DNA from: Actinoplanes aureus
GTDB taxonomy: Bacteria; Actinomycetota; Actinomycetes; Mycobacteriales; Micromonosporaceae
Assembly: GCF_015704865.1 (NCBI RefSeq)
Contig: NZ_JADQTO010000027.1
Span: 80,163-144,162, forward strand
Length of the DNA: 64,000 nt
Direction of reading: 5' to 3'
Part shown: in pieces, positions 16,245 to 24,997 of the stretch
How the letters are laid out: every line of letters starts with the position of its first letter
Numbering within the stretch: the first letter of the stretch is position 1
Program-made: the position numbers and the translations under genes
Notes under the pieces: generated by a model
The model's input: only the letters and a program-made list of their open reading frames with translations
Database searches by the model: none
What the model was told of the DNA's origin: nothing

Positions 16245-16787
16245 TCAGGCGACGATCAAGATCCGGGCGTCGTCGGCCAGCCGGTAGCCCACCCCGTAGA
16301 CCGTGGTGATCAGCGGCAGGTTGGGGCCCAGCTTGAGCCGCAGCCGGCGGACGTGGACATCGACCGTCCGCTCCCCGGCCCGCTCGTAGCCCCAGACGGC
16401 GGCGAGCAGCTGGGCCCGGGTGAAGACGCGGCGGGGCCGCTCGGCCAGGTAGAGCAGCAGGTCGAACTCGAGCCGGGTGAGCGGCAGCTGGGCGCCGTCG
16501 AGCAGCGCCTGCCGGGACCCGGTCAGCAGCCGCACCTCCGGGCCGTCCGGCACCGGCTCGGACGCCTCGGGCGTCTCGGCGACCGGCTCGACGGTGACCG
16601 TGCCGCGGCTCAGCTCGACCAGCTCCCGGACCGCGGCCAGCAACCGGTGGGCCTGTGGTGATATCGCGTCCCCGCTCAGGGGAATGGCGAGCGTCACGGT
16701 CAACGCCGGTTCGGTGACGCGCCGGCCGGGACCCCGGCCGGGTCCGGAACGGCGATCGGCACGCGGCGACAATGCGCTGACCGGCAT
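16245..16787 (-). CDS. winged-helix regulator (OmpR-type DNA-binding domain)
   Basis: From the ATG at 16787 the product is 180 residues. The C-terminal 95 residues form an OmpR/PhoB winged helix (LTRLEFDLLLYLAERPRR, VWGYERAGERTVDVHVRRLR, ITTVYGVGYRL). There is no receiver domain in front; residues 30-80 are a short domain of unknown type. It is thus an orphan DNA-binding regulator. An in-frame ATG at 16877 would add 30 residues, but that stretch is clearly less GC-rich and more likely a promoter region, while GGGGGA sits 8 bases before the chosen ATG. It probably heads an operon with the uridine-kinase-like gene. Confidence 0.8.
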   Translation of the reverse strand: MPVSALSPRADRRSGPGRGPGRRVTEPALTVTLAIPLSGDAISPQAHRLLAAVRELVELSRGTVTVEPVAETPEASEPVPDGPEVRLLTGSRQALLDGAQLPLTRLEFDLLLYLAERPRRVFTRAQLLAAVWGYERAGERTVDVHVRRLRLKLGPNLPLITTVYGVGYRLADDARILIVA

Positions 16788-17059
16788 TGAGACATCCCCC
16801 AGAATTTGTTGCGGCAAGCGAATACGACTGATCACTGTGCGTAAAGCGGGGACGATATTTCCGGTCGGCTGACGCATGGGTCAAGTCGCCAACCACAGTG
16901 TGGGAAACACGTTCCATGTTCGGGGTCTATTCACGACGGTGGAGATCATGTCAAGGCGAGCGGCGATTAAGCCTGATTGTTCACGGTCACAGAAATGCAT
17001 TCCGGGAACGTTTTCTGTCAGCCTCATTAAAGATTGCCGAACGTGGGTAGCCTCCACCC

Positions 17060-17476
17060 GTGGCAGAGCTGGATGACGAGACGATCGCGTACGCCCATCG
17101 GATGTTCGACCTGGCGCGCTCCGGCGCCACCGCGGACCTGGCCGCACAGGTGGCGGCCGGGCTGCCGGCGAACCTGACCAATGAGAAAGGCGACACGCTG
17201 CTGATCCTGGCGGCGTACCACAACCACCCGGACACCGTGGCGGCCCTGCTGGAGCACGGCGCCGAACCGGACCGGGCCAACGACCGCGGCCAGACAGCGC
17301 TGGGCGCGGCGGTGTTCCGGCAGAACGCGGAGACGGTGCGGGCGCTGCTGGCGGCGGGGGCGAGCCCGCACGCGGGCGGACCGTCGGCGGTGGAGACCGC
17401 GGCCTTTTTCGGCCTTCCGGAGATGACCGCGTTGCTGGACGGGGGCGCCGGGCAGGCGCCCCCGCGAGACGCCTAG
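17060..17476 (+). CDS. ankyrin repeat protein
   Basis: A GTG at 17060 opens a 138-residue protein made of about three to four ankyrin repeats: KGDTLLILAAYHNHPDTVAALLEHGAEPD, RGQTALGAAVFRQNAETVRALLAAGASPH and a shorter third unit. It is probably a soluble protein-binding module. The 272 bases between it and the divergent winged-helix gene are distinctly AT-richer than the window and probably carry both promoters. The last four bases overlap the convergent SecA gene. Confidence 0.88.
   Translation: MAELDDETIAYAHRMFDLARSGATADLAAQVAAGLPANLTNEKGDTLLILAAYHNHPDTVAALLEHGAEPDRANDRGQTALGAAVFRQNAETVRALLAAGASPHAGGPSAVETAAFFGLPEMTALLDGGAGQAPPRDA
17441..17463. terminator. hairpin at convergent ankyrin/SecA 3' ends
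   Basis: A perfect nine-base inverted repeat GGGGGCGCC/GGCGCCCCC with a five-base loop lies in the last codons of the ankyrin gene. It is 10 bases beyond the SecA stop on the other strand. It can serve as an intrinsic-type terminator for the minus-strand transcript, although no T-tract follows. Confidence 0.45.
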
Positions 17477-19761
17477 TCGCCGGTGAGGCGGCGGCCGACG
17501 GCCGCGATGAGCCGGTCCAGCTCGGATCCGAACGGGTTGTCGTGCACCAGGTACGTCCAGGTGGCGCTGGGCCGGACCATCTCGGCCCGGTCCGGCACCC
17601 AGCCGTCGGAGAGGTCGACCTCGTCGAACGTCTCGATGGTGCGCGCCTCGACCTGGGTCAGCAGCTCCTGGAAGGCCGGCACGGCGGAGCGGTGGAACTC
17701 GTCGAGCGGGTCCAGCTTGCCCAGCGCGCGCAGGTGCACGCCCTCCCGGACCTCGGAGAGGAACGCCAGGTGCTCGGCCCAGAGCCGGTCCAGGTGGTAC
17801 AGCGCGATCGCCCGGGCCGACTCGGAGAGCACGTCCTCGTCGGTGTCCTTGGCCTTCTCCGGCGACTTCTCGAGCAGCATGATCGCGGCGACCTCGGAGG
17901 TGAGCAGCCGCTCCCGGCGCTCGGCCAGCAGCAGGCGCTGCTGCTCGATCACCACGCTGTACCGCCAGGTGTTCTTGTGGATCTCGTGGTTCACGCCCTC
18001 GGCGACCCGCTGGGCGTGCTCGACCGCGTAGTCCACCTGCGAGTCGTGCACGACACCGTCGATGTCCATCCGCGGTGAGGCGGGCAGGATGTCACCGGCG
18101 TGCCGGACGACCAGCTCGTCCTCCAAGCTGACGAAGAACACCGAGCGGCCCGGGTCGCCCTGCCGGCCGGCCCGGCCGCGCAGCTGGTCGTCGACACGGC
18201 GGCTGTCGTGCCGGCCGGCGCCGATCACGTACAGGCCGCCGAGCTCGACCACCCGCTCGCGGTCCTTCTCGTCGCTGCCGCCCAGGCGGATGTCGACACC
18301 GCGGCCGGCCATCTGGGTGGAGACGGTGACCGCGCCGAGCGCACCGGCCTCCGCGATGATCGCCGCCTCCTCGGCGTCGTTCTTCGCGTTCAGCACGTTG
18401 CACGGCACACCGGCGTCGCCGAGCTGCCGGGCCAGCAGCTCGGAGGCCTTCACGTCCAGGGTGCCGATCAGCACCGGTCGGCCCGACTCGTGGGCGATCT
18501 TGATTTCCTCGACCAGGGCCTCGTCGCGCGTCTCGTGCGCCGAGTAGATCCGGTCCGGGTCGTCCTCGCGGATGTTCGGGGTGTTCGGCGGGATCACCGC
18601 CACCTCGAGCTTGAAGTACTCGCGCAGCTGCTCACCGACGTGCACCGCGGTCGCGGTCATGCCGCACACCGTCTTGTAGAGGGCGATGAACGCCTGCACC
18701 GTGAGGGTGTCGAGCACCTCGCCCTCGGCCGTCGAGTTGAGGCCCTCCTTGGCCTCCACCGCGGCCTGCAGGCCGTCCGGCCAGCGGCGGCGCTGGGCGA
18801 CCCGGCCGCGCATCTCGTCGATCAGCTCGACGCCACCGTCGCGGACGATGTAATCGACGTCGCGGCGCAGCAGCGCGTGGGCGTGCAGCGCCACGTTCAC
18901 CGCGGACAGGTGCTCGACCTGGTCGTCGGCGTACAGGTCGATGCCGCCGAGCTGCTCCTCGAGGTGCTTGAGGCCGTCGTCGGTGAAGGCGACGCTGCGG
19001 CCGTCCTCGGCCACCTCGTAGTGCTTGCCCTTGCGCAGGGTCCTCATCAGCGCGGCGGCCTCGTGCACCGGGTCGCTCTCGGTGGCGACGCTGCCGGCCA
19101 GCACCATCGGCACCCGGGCCTCGTCGATCAGGATCGAGTCGGCCTCGTCGACGATCGCGGTGGCCAGCTCCCGCTGCACCCGGTCAGCCACGTCGGTGAC
19201 CAGCTGGTCGCGCAGGTAGTCGAAGCCGGCCTCGCTCACCGAGACGTACGTGACGTCGGCCAGGTACGCCTCGCGCCGCTCCTCCGGGGCCATCGACTCG
19301 GTCACCCAGGCCACCGTGAGGCCGAGCAGCGTGTAGATCGGCTCCATCCACTCGGCGTCACGGCGGGCCAGGTAGTCGTTGACGGTGAGCACGTGCACCG
19401 GGCCGTTGCCGAGCCGGGTGTGCCCGTACGCCGCGACGGTCGCGGTGAGCGTCTTGCCCTCACCGGTGGCCATCTCGGCGACCCGCTTGTCGAGCAGCGC
19501 CATGGCGCCGAGCAGCTGCACGTCGTACGGCCGCTGGCCGATCGCGCGGCGGGCGGCCTCCCGGCCGATCGCACAGATCTCGACGTAGTCGGCCGCCTCG
19601 CGCGCGGCCTCGGTCAGCGCCGCGTCGTCCAGCTCCTTCAGCGCGTCCTCACGCGCTTCGATCGCGCTGAGCCGCTTCTCCAGCGGCCCGAGGTCCACCG
19701 TCGTGCCCGGACGCTGGAGAAACTTGCGGAACCGGCTCTTCAGCCGCTGCGACACACCCAT
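17473..19761 (-). CDS. secA2: accessory preprotein translocase ATPase, SecA2-like
   Basis: The 762-residue protein has the SecA DEAD-motor: MATGEGKT (97-104, Walker A), a VDEADS Walker B box (204-209), the preprotein-binding insertion, and the second motor fold with TQMAGRGVDI and GGLYVIGAGRHDSRRVDDQLRGRAGR. It is shorter than housekeeping SecA (usually 900 or more residues) and lacks the C-terminal linker and zinc-binding cysteines. This fits an accessory SecA2 that exports a subset of proteins through SecYEG. The ATG at 19761 is preferred over a TTG three codons upstream. No dedicated substrate or Asp gene lies beside it. Confidence 0.85.
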   Translation of the reverse strand: MGVSQRLKSRFRKFLQRPGTTVDLGPLEKRLSAIEAREDALKELDDAALTEAAREAADYVEICAIGREAARRAIGQRPYDVQLLGAMALLDKRVAEMATGEGKTLTATVAAYGHTRLGNGPVHVLTVNDYLARRDAEWMEPIYTLLGLTVAWVTESMAPEERREAYLADVTYVSVSEAGFDYLRDQLVTDVADRVQRELATAIVDEADSILIDEARVPMVLAGSVATESDPVHEAAALMRTLRKGKHYEVAEDGRSVAFTDDGLKHLEEQLGGIDLYADDQVEHLSAVNVALHAHALLRRDVDYIVRDGGVELIDEMRGRVAQRRRWPDGLQAAVEAKEGLNSTAEGEVLDTLTVQAFIALYKTVCGMTATAVHVGEQLREYFKLEVAVIPPNTPNIREDDPDRIYSAHETRDEALVEEIKIAHESGRPVLIGTLDVKASELLARQLGDAGVPCNVLNAKNDAEEAAIIAEAGALGAVTVSTQMAGRGVDIRLGGSDEKDRERVVELGGLYVIGAGRHDSRRVDDQLRGRAGRQGDPGRSVFFVSLEDELVVRHAGDILPASPRMDIDGVVHDSQVDYAVEHAQRVAEGVNHEIHKNTWRYSVVIEQQRLLLAERRERLLTSEVAAIMLLEKSPEKAKDTDEDVLSESARAIALYHLDRLWAEHLAFLSEVREGVHLRALGKLDPLDEFHRSAVPAFQELLTQVEARTIETFDEVDLSDGWVPDRAEMVRPSATWTYLVHDNPFGSELDRLIAAVGRRLTGD

Positions 19762-19831
19762 GGCGCGCAACGGTACTTCATTTCGCTGAGTCTCAGGTTC
19801 CGGACTCCCCGGTGCCAGTCATTCCGGTGGC

Positions 19832-20923
19832 TCAGAACGAGATCACCGCCTGGAGCTCCTGGCGGCGCCGCTCGGCGAGATCGTGCAGGAGCGCCGGCGC
19901 CTCGTCGAACGGGACGACCGCCGTGATCATGTGCTTACGGATCGTCTCGCCCTCGGCACGGAGCAGATCGACGGTGGCGGCGGAGAGCCGTTCCCGGTCC
20001 CAGGAGTGGGCCAGCCCCCGGGGCACCCGGCCGATCTGCGCGCAGCGTACGCCGAGGCCGTTGTGGTGGAACTCCTCGCCGAGCCGGACCTCGTCCGCGC
20101 CACCCGGATAGAAGGCCAGGTCGATGACCGTGCCCTGCGGGCGCAGCAGGCGCAGCCCGAGGTGCAGTGCGGCGGCCTGGCCGCGGCACTGGAAGACCAC
20201 GTCGGCGCCGCGGTCGCCGTCGGCGTGCCGCCACCGGGTCTTGAGCGTGACCGCGGCGTCCGGCGCGTCCGGACCGGTGTCAAGGGTGTCCAGGCCGAGC
20301 GCCTCGGCGATCTTCAGGCGCTGCGCGGTCGGGTCCAGCACGACCACCGAGGCGGCGCCGTGCGCCCGGGCGAGCAGGGCGGTGAGCAGGCCGACCACGC
20401 CGGCGCCGACGACCGCCACCCGGGCACCGAGGACCCCGTCGGACAGCGAGCGCACGGCCGGGCCGTACCGGTCGGCGGCCGCGTGCAGCAGGCCGTTCGC
20501 GCAGATCGGGCCCATGTGCGCGACGTAGACGCCGAGGATCGGGTCGAGGCCGGCGGGCAGCGGCACCACCCGGTCCCGCAGCGGATGGCCGTTGTACCCG
20601 GTCCGGTGCCCGTAGGTCATCGCGACCACGGTGCCGTCCGGGAACGCGGCGGTACGGCTCTGCTCGACCTCGGCGACCTCCATGTAGCCGAGGCGGGTCA
20701 CCGGGTAGGCCTGCTCGGGCGGCGCGCCGAACAGACCGAGGCCGGCGTCGAAGCCGGTGTGCAGCGCCGGGTTGGTGCCCTTCAGGAAGGTGAGCTCGGT
20801 GCCGGCGGAGACCCCGCTGAACAGGGTCCGGGCCCGGAAACCGCCGTCCGGCACCGGCTCCGCCGGCACCTCGGCGATCTCCACACGGCCGGGACCCGAG
20901 ACGATCAGATTGCGATCAGGCAT
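19832..20923 (-). CDS. zinc-type (MDR) dehydrogenase-like protein
   Basis: This 363-residue protein is a medium-chain dehydrogenase with a GroES-like N-terminal half and a Rossmann half (VAVVGAGVVGLLTALLARAHGA). The usual catalytic-zinc motif CGSDxH is replaced by SGVSAGTELTF, as in a sub-family of zinc-binding alcohol dehydrogenases that lack structural zinc. Substrate is unknown; a polyol or sugar alcohol is possible. Its start overlaps the 3' end of the Gfo/Idh/MocA gene by 8 bases, so the two oxidoreductases form an operon. Confidence 0.85.
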   Translation of the reverse strand: MPDRNLIVSGPGRVEIAEVPAEPVPDGGFRARTLFSGVSAGTELTFLKGTNPALHTGFDAGLGLFGAPPEQAYPVTRLGYMEVAEVEQSRTAAFPDGTVVAMTYGHRTGYNGHPLRDRVVPLPAGLDPILGVYVAHMGPICANGLLHAAADRYGPAVRSLSDGVLGARVAVVGAGVVGLLTALLARAHGAASVVVLDPTAQRLKIAEALGLDTLDTGPDAPDAAVTLKTRWRHADGDRGADVVFQCRGQAAALHLGLRLLRPQGTVIDLAFYPGGADEVRLGEEFHHNGLGVRCAQIGRVPRGLAHSWDRERLSAATVDLLRAEGETIRKHMITAVVPFDEAPALLHDLAERRRQELQAVISF

Positions 20924-21890
20924 GGACGGCCTCCGGGCGGACCGGGCGGCCGGTCGCCGCCGATTCGGCGACGGCGAGAGCGACAGCATGGGTACGCAGA
21001 GCCTCGGCGTACGGGACCCGCACGTCGTCCTCCTCGCCACGGACCGCGCGGACGAACGCCCGATCGACGGCCTGGTGCGCGGTCGCCGGTTCGCACGGCA
21101 GCGTCACGGTGCCGGTCTCGTCGCGGATCACCAGTTCGCTCTCGGTGAAGGCCAGGGCCAGGCCGTCGGCGTACACCTCCAGGCCGGCCCGCTGCTTCCA
21201 GCCCAGCACGCAGGTGGCGGCCAGGTTGCCCACCGCTCCGCTGGCGAACCGCAGCACCGCCGTGGTGGCGCCGTCCACGTCCGCCCCGTCGACCGGCGGC
21301 GGGGTCCCGTTGCCGTACGCGAACACCTCGTCCACCTCCCCGCCGAGGTGCCGGGCCAGGTCGAGGACGTGGGCCGCCTGCTCGACCACCGGCCCGCCGG
21401 ACTTGTCGGCCCGCGGCCACCAGGCGACCGGCGGCACCTTGTCCAGCCAGGCGCCGGTGATCAGGCGGATCGGCCGGCCGGCGAGCATCTCCCGGGCCCG
21501 CTCCACGGTGGGCAGATAACGCCAGTGATGGCCGACCGCGGTACGAAGATCCGCCTTAGCGATGAGACCGGATATTTCGGTCGCTGTGCTGAGATCGATT
21601 GAAATGGGCTTTTCCACGAACATCGGCAGGCCGGCCGCGATCACCGCTCGCTCCGCGTCACCGTGAGCGAACGGGGGCACGCAGACGTAGACGGCGTCCG
21701 GGCCCGAGTCGATCAGTTCCGCGACGGAGGCGTACGCCCGCGCGCCGTGCTCGTCCGCGAGTGCCCGGGCCGCGTCGGCCACCACGTCGGTCACCCCGGT
21801 CACCTGCACGTCCGCCAGTCCGGAGAGGACCCTCGCGTGCCGGGCCGCCACTCCGCCGGCACCTACCAGACCAATCCGTGTCTTCGCCAT
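20916..21890 (-). CDS. Gfo/Idh/MocA family oxidoreductase
   Basis: The 324-residue protein starts MAKTRIGLVGAGGVAARHAR, with the Rossmann GAGGVA at 10-15, and has the family EKP motif (E93-P95) in FVEKPIS. The C-terminal half is the Gfo/Idh/MocA alpha/beta domain, with GGPVVEQAAHVLDLARHLGG as the conserved substrate-side segment. Family members oxidise or reduce sugars and inositols with NAD(P). It is first in a two-gene operon with the MDR dehydrogenase and is divergent from the GpgS/glycosyltransferase pair, which suggests a shared sugar-related pathway. Confidence 0.9.
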   Translation of the reverse strand: MAKTRIGLVGAGGVAARHARVLSGLADVQVTGVTDVVADAARALADEHGARAYASVAELIDSGPDAVYVCVPPFAHGDAERAVIAAGLPMFVEKPISIDLSTATEISGLIAKADLRTAVGHHWRYLPTVERAREMLAGRPIRLITGAWLDKVPPVAWWPRADKSGGPVVEQAAHVLDLARHLGGEVDEVFAYGNGTPPPVDGADVDGATTAVLRFASGAVGNLAATCVLGWKQRAGLEVYADGLALAFTESELVIRDETGTVTLPCEPATAHQAVDRAFVRAVRGEEDDVRVPYAEALRTHAVALAVAESAATGRPVRPEAVHA

Positions 21891-22070
21891 CCGCTCCCCT
21901 GCTCCCTGTCGGCACGATCGGCGGGTTCTGTATCCGGGTAGCCCCGCACCGAAACGCTCGGCAGTGGATGGTTGCTGTGCGAAGTGTGTTCGTAACCATC
22001 CGGAAAGATTGATATCCACACACAGTGGGAACTCAGCGGCGGCGGATTTGTCGACCTTGGGGGAACGCCG

Positions 22071-23072
22071 ATGTGGCACTCGAACACGACCGTCTCGCCG
22101 ATCGTGGAGGCGTGGACGACGTACCGGACCGGGCGCGCCGGTCAATGGACGCCGGAGCAACTGGCCGTGGCCAAGAGGCATGACCGGGTCAGCGTGGTGA
22201 TCCCGGCCCGGAACGAGCAGGCGACGATCGGGGCGATCGTCGCCACCATCCGCGCCGAACTCGCCGAGCGGGTCCCGCTGGTGGACGAGATCCTGGTGGT
22301 CGATTCGCGCTCCACCGACGCCACCGCCGCCGAGGCACGGCGGGCCGGTGCGCGGGTGGTCAGCCAGGACCGGATCACCCGGGGGCTGCCCCGGATGGAG
22401 GGCAAGGGCGACGCGCTCTGGGCCGGGCTGGCCGCCAGCTCCGGGGACGTGGTCGCGTTCGTCGACGGCGACCTGCGGGAGTTCTCCGCCCACTTCGTCA
22501 CCGGGCTGCTCGGACCGCTGCTCACCGACAGCAGCGTCGAGTACGTCAAGGGCTTCTACCACCGGCCGCTGATCGGGCCGGTGAGCGTGGAGACCGACGG
22601 TGGTGGCCGGGTCACCGAGCTGGCCGCCCGCCCGCTGCTCAACCTCTTCTTCCCGGAGCTGGCCGGTTTCGTCCAGCCGCTCGCCGGCGAGTACGCCGGC
22701 CGACGCCGCACCCTGGAGCGGATCCCGTTCGTCTCCGGCTACGGCGTCGAGATCGGCATGCTGATCGACCTGGTCGATCTGGTCGGCCTCGACGCGCTCG
22801 CCCAGGTCGACCTCGGCGAACGCAAGCACCGGCACCAGGGCACCGAGGCGCTCGGCCGGATGGCCGCGCAGATCATGGTGACGGCCTGGTCGCGGATGCA
22901 CCGGCGTGGCCTCACCACCGACCCAGTGCCGCCGTCGACCCTGCTCACCCAGTTCCGCCGGGGCGGTGACGAGGCGCTGCCCAACCTGGACCGGCAGATC
23001 GCCGTCGCCGACACCGGCGTGACCGAACGCCCGCCGCTGTCCTCCCTCGACCGCCGGGCGGTGGCCGCGTGA
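22071..23072 (+). CDS. gpgS: glucosyl-3-phosphoglycerate synthase
   Basis: The 333-residue protein matches the GT81 family enzyme GpgS, which transfers glucose from a nucleotide sugar to 3-phosphoglycerate. This is the first step toward glucosylglycerate and, in mycobacteria, methylglucose lipopolysaccharides. Family features are VSVVIPARNEQATIG, VDSRSTD, KGDALWAGLAAS, the metal-binding FVDGDL, VKGFYHRP, GGRVTELAARPLL and SGYGVEIGMLIDL. A GGGGGA lies before the ATG. The gene ends in a GTGA overlap with the next glycosyltransferase. Annotated by motif resemblance; a related GT2/GT81 activity is not excluded. Confidence 0.87.
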   Translation: MWHSNTTVSPIVEAWTTYRTGRAGQWTPEQLAVAKRHDRVSVVIPARNEQATIGAIVATIRAELAERVPLVDEILVVDSRSTDATAAEARRAGARVVSQDRITRGLPRMEGKGDALWAGLAASSGDVVAFVDGDLREFSAHFVTGLLGPLLTDSSVEYVKGFYHRPLIGPVSVETDGGGRVTELAARPLLNLFFPELAGFVQPLAGEYAGRRRTLERIPFVSGYGVEIGMLIDLVDLVGLDALAQVDLGERKHRHQGTEALGRMAAQIMVTAWSRMHRRGLTTDPVPPSTLLTQFRRGGDEALPNLDRQIAVADTGVTERPPLSSLDRRAVAA

Positions 23073-24196
23073 GAGTGCTGATGAACGCCGGGCCGTGGCT
23101 GCCGGTACCGCCGGCCGGGTACGGCGGCATCGAGAACATCGTCGCCACGCTGGTGCCCGAGCTGCGCCGGCTCGGCGTCGAAGTGGTGCTGGCCAGCGTC
23201 GGCGAGAGCACGCTGGAGGCCGACGGGCGGGTGCACGTCTTCGACCAGGGCCAGTTCGCGGCACTTCAGCGGCCGTACAACCAGGTGGTCGGTGTGGTCC
23301 AGGCGCACCAGCACGCGGTGGTGCGCGCGCTGCGCGAACGCGACGACATCGACCTGATCCACGACCACGTCGAGGCGGCCGGGCTGGTGACCCTCGCCAC
23401 ACTCGGCGGCGACGCGCCGCCCGCCCTGCACACCCTGCACTGGGACCTGCACAAACACCCCGGCCTGTACGGCACGTTCGACGGCGGCGCCCGGGTACGC
23501 GTCAACGGCGTCTCCGCCTCGCAGCTGGCCCGTGCCCCGCAGGCGCTGCGCGACCACTCGGTCGGGCACGTGCACCTGGCCACGCCACTGGCGGCCGAGC
23601 CGATGCCGGAGGTGACGAAGGACTCGTACGTCGTGGTGCTGGGCCGGATCAACCCGGGCAAGGGTCAGGACCTGGCCGCCCGGCTCGCCCACACGCACGG
23701 GTTCGACCTGGTGCTGGCGGGGCCGGTCGGCCCGTACCGGAACGCCGCCGAGCTCACCGCCGCGGACGGCGACCCGGCCGCGGCGCTCAACCCGGACGTG
23801 CGCTTCTGGCGGGAGAAGGTGGCGCCGCACGTCGACGGCGTACGCGTGCGGTGGGCCGGAACGGTGACCGGCCGCGACCGTGACCTGATGCTGGCCGGCG
23901 CCCGTGCCGCGCTGTTCCCGCTGCGCTGGGAAGAGCCGGGCGGTACCGCGGTGGTGGAGTCGCTGGCGCTCGGCGTGCCGGTGGTGGGCATCGCCCGTGG
24001 CTGCCTGCCGGAGCTGATCGAGGACGGGTTCAGCGGTCTGCTCACCGACGACGAGGAGGCCCTCGGGGAATTGGTGGGCAAGTCCGCCACCGTCGATCCG
24101 CGCGCCTGCCGGGCCGAGGCCGAGCGCCGGTTCACTCCGGCGGTGATGGCCGAGTCCTACCTGCGGCTGTACGAAGGGATCCGGAAGGGGACTTGA
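23069..24196 (+). CDS. GT4-type glycosyltransferase
   Basis: The GTG at 23069 overlaps the gpgS stop. The 375-residue protein is a GT-B glycosyltransferase of family 4. It has an N-terminal acceptor domain with GGIENIVATLVPELRRLG and a C-terminal donor domain with VVLGRINPGKGQDLAARLA and the EX7E motif region EEPGGTAVVESLALGVPVVG. The acceptor is unknown. Coupling to GpgS suggests it acts on glucosylglycerate-type or polymethylated polysaccharide precursors, which is inference from context. Confidence 0.88.
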   Translation: MRVLMNAGPWLPVPPAGYGGIENIVATLVPELRRLGVEVVLASVGESTLEADGRVHVFDQGQFAALQRPYNQVVGVVQAHQHAVVRALRERDDIDLIHDHVEAAGLVTLATLGGDAPPALHTLHWDLHKHPGLYGTFDGGARVRVNGVSASQLARAPQALRDHSVGHVHLATPLAAEPMPEVTKDSYVVVLGRINPGKGQDLAARLAHTHGFDLVLAGPVGPYRNAAELTAADGDPAAALNPDVRFWREKVAPHVDGVRVRWAGTVTGRDRDLMLAGARAALFPLRWEEPGGTAVVESLALGVPVVGIARGCLPELIEDGFSGLLTDDEEALGELVGKSATVDPRACRAEAERRFTPAVMAESYLRLYEGIRKGT

Positions 24197-24256
24197 CGTT
24201 TGCCGGGCCGGACCGGCGGGCACCTGAGTCTGCGTCTTACGCGCGGAGGGAGCGGC

Positions 24257-24997
24257 ATGCCCAGCCAGCTCGTCTGCCGGCCGAAACGGGATCTGCCCGT
24301 GGCCGTGCTGGCGATCAGCGGCACCCTTGACCGGGTCACCGGGGACGCACTCGGCGCCGCGGTCCGCCGCAGCCTCGCCGTGCAACCGGTGAAACTGCTG
24401 CTGGACGTCGCCCGGCTCCGGATCGGCGATCCGCGCGCCCTGGCCACGCTGGGCTCCGTCGTCTGCCAGACGGCGGAGTTCCCGGCGGTGCCGATCGTGG
24501 TCTGCGGCGCGGACCCCGCCACCCAGCGGGCGCTCGCCACCACACCCGACTGCGCCGGCCTGGAGTTCGCGGCGGACTGCTCCCGGGCGCTCGCCGAGGC
24601 GGACGCCGAGCCGCGTGAGCCGGGCCTCCGGGTGCGATTACGGCCGGTTCCGGAGGCCTGCCGCCAGGTCCGGCAACTGGTCAGCCAGGCCTGCGCCACC
24701 TGGCAGCGCAACGACGTCACGACGACCGCCACGCTGGTCGCCACCGAGCTCGTCGCGAACGTGGTCCGGCACGCCCACACCACCATGGAGTTCACCCTGG
24801 GACTCCGCGACGGCCGCCTGACCATGGCGGTACGTGACGGCAGCCGCCGGTTGCCACGGCCGCTCGACCCCGCGGTGACCGACGCCGGCGGGCGCGGGTT
24901 ACGACTGGTGCGCGATCTGACCGACGCCTGGGGGGTGCTACCCGTGACCGACGGTAAGGTGGTGTGGACCCAGCTCACGACTGGAGCCCCGGCGTGA
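24257..24997 (+). CDS. STAS-HATPase fusion, anti-sigma/antagonist-like
   Basis: The 246-residue protein carries a STAS-like domain (about 5-115) and a GHKL ATPase domain (about 125-240). N box TELVANVVRHA is at 163-173, a metal/nucleotide Asp at D193 and G box GGRGLRLV at 211-218, all typical of RsbW/SpoIIAB-type serine kinases. The STAS part lacks the DSSG phosphorylation motif (it reads RIGDPRALATL). Such a fusion could bind a sigma factor or another STAS partner. The ATG at 24257 follows CGGAGGGAG. The 3' end overlaps the CheB gene in GTGA. Confidence 0.85.
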   Translation: MPSQLVCRPKRDLPVAVLAISGTLDRVTGDALGAAVRRSLAVQPVKLLLDVARLRIGDPRALATLGSVVCQTAEFPAVPIVVCGADPATQRALATTPDCAGLEFAADCSRALAEADAEPREPGLRVRLRPVPEACRQVRQLVSQACATWQRNDVTTTATLVATELVANVVRHAHTTMEFTLGLRDGRLTMAVRDGSRRLPRPLDPAVTDAGGRGLRLVRDLTDAWGVLPVTDGKVVWTQLTTGAPA

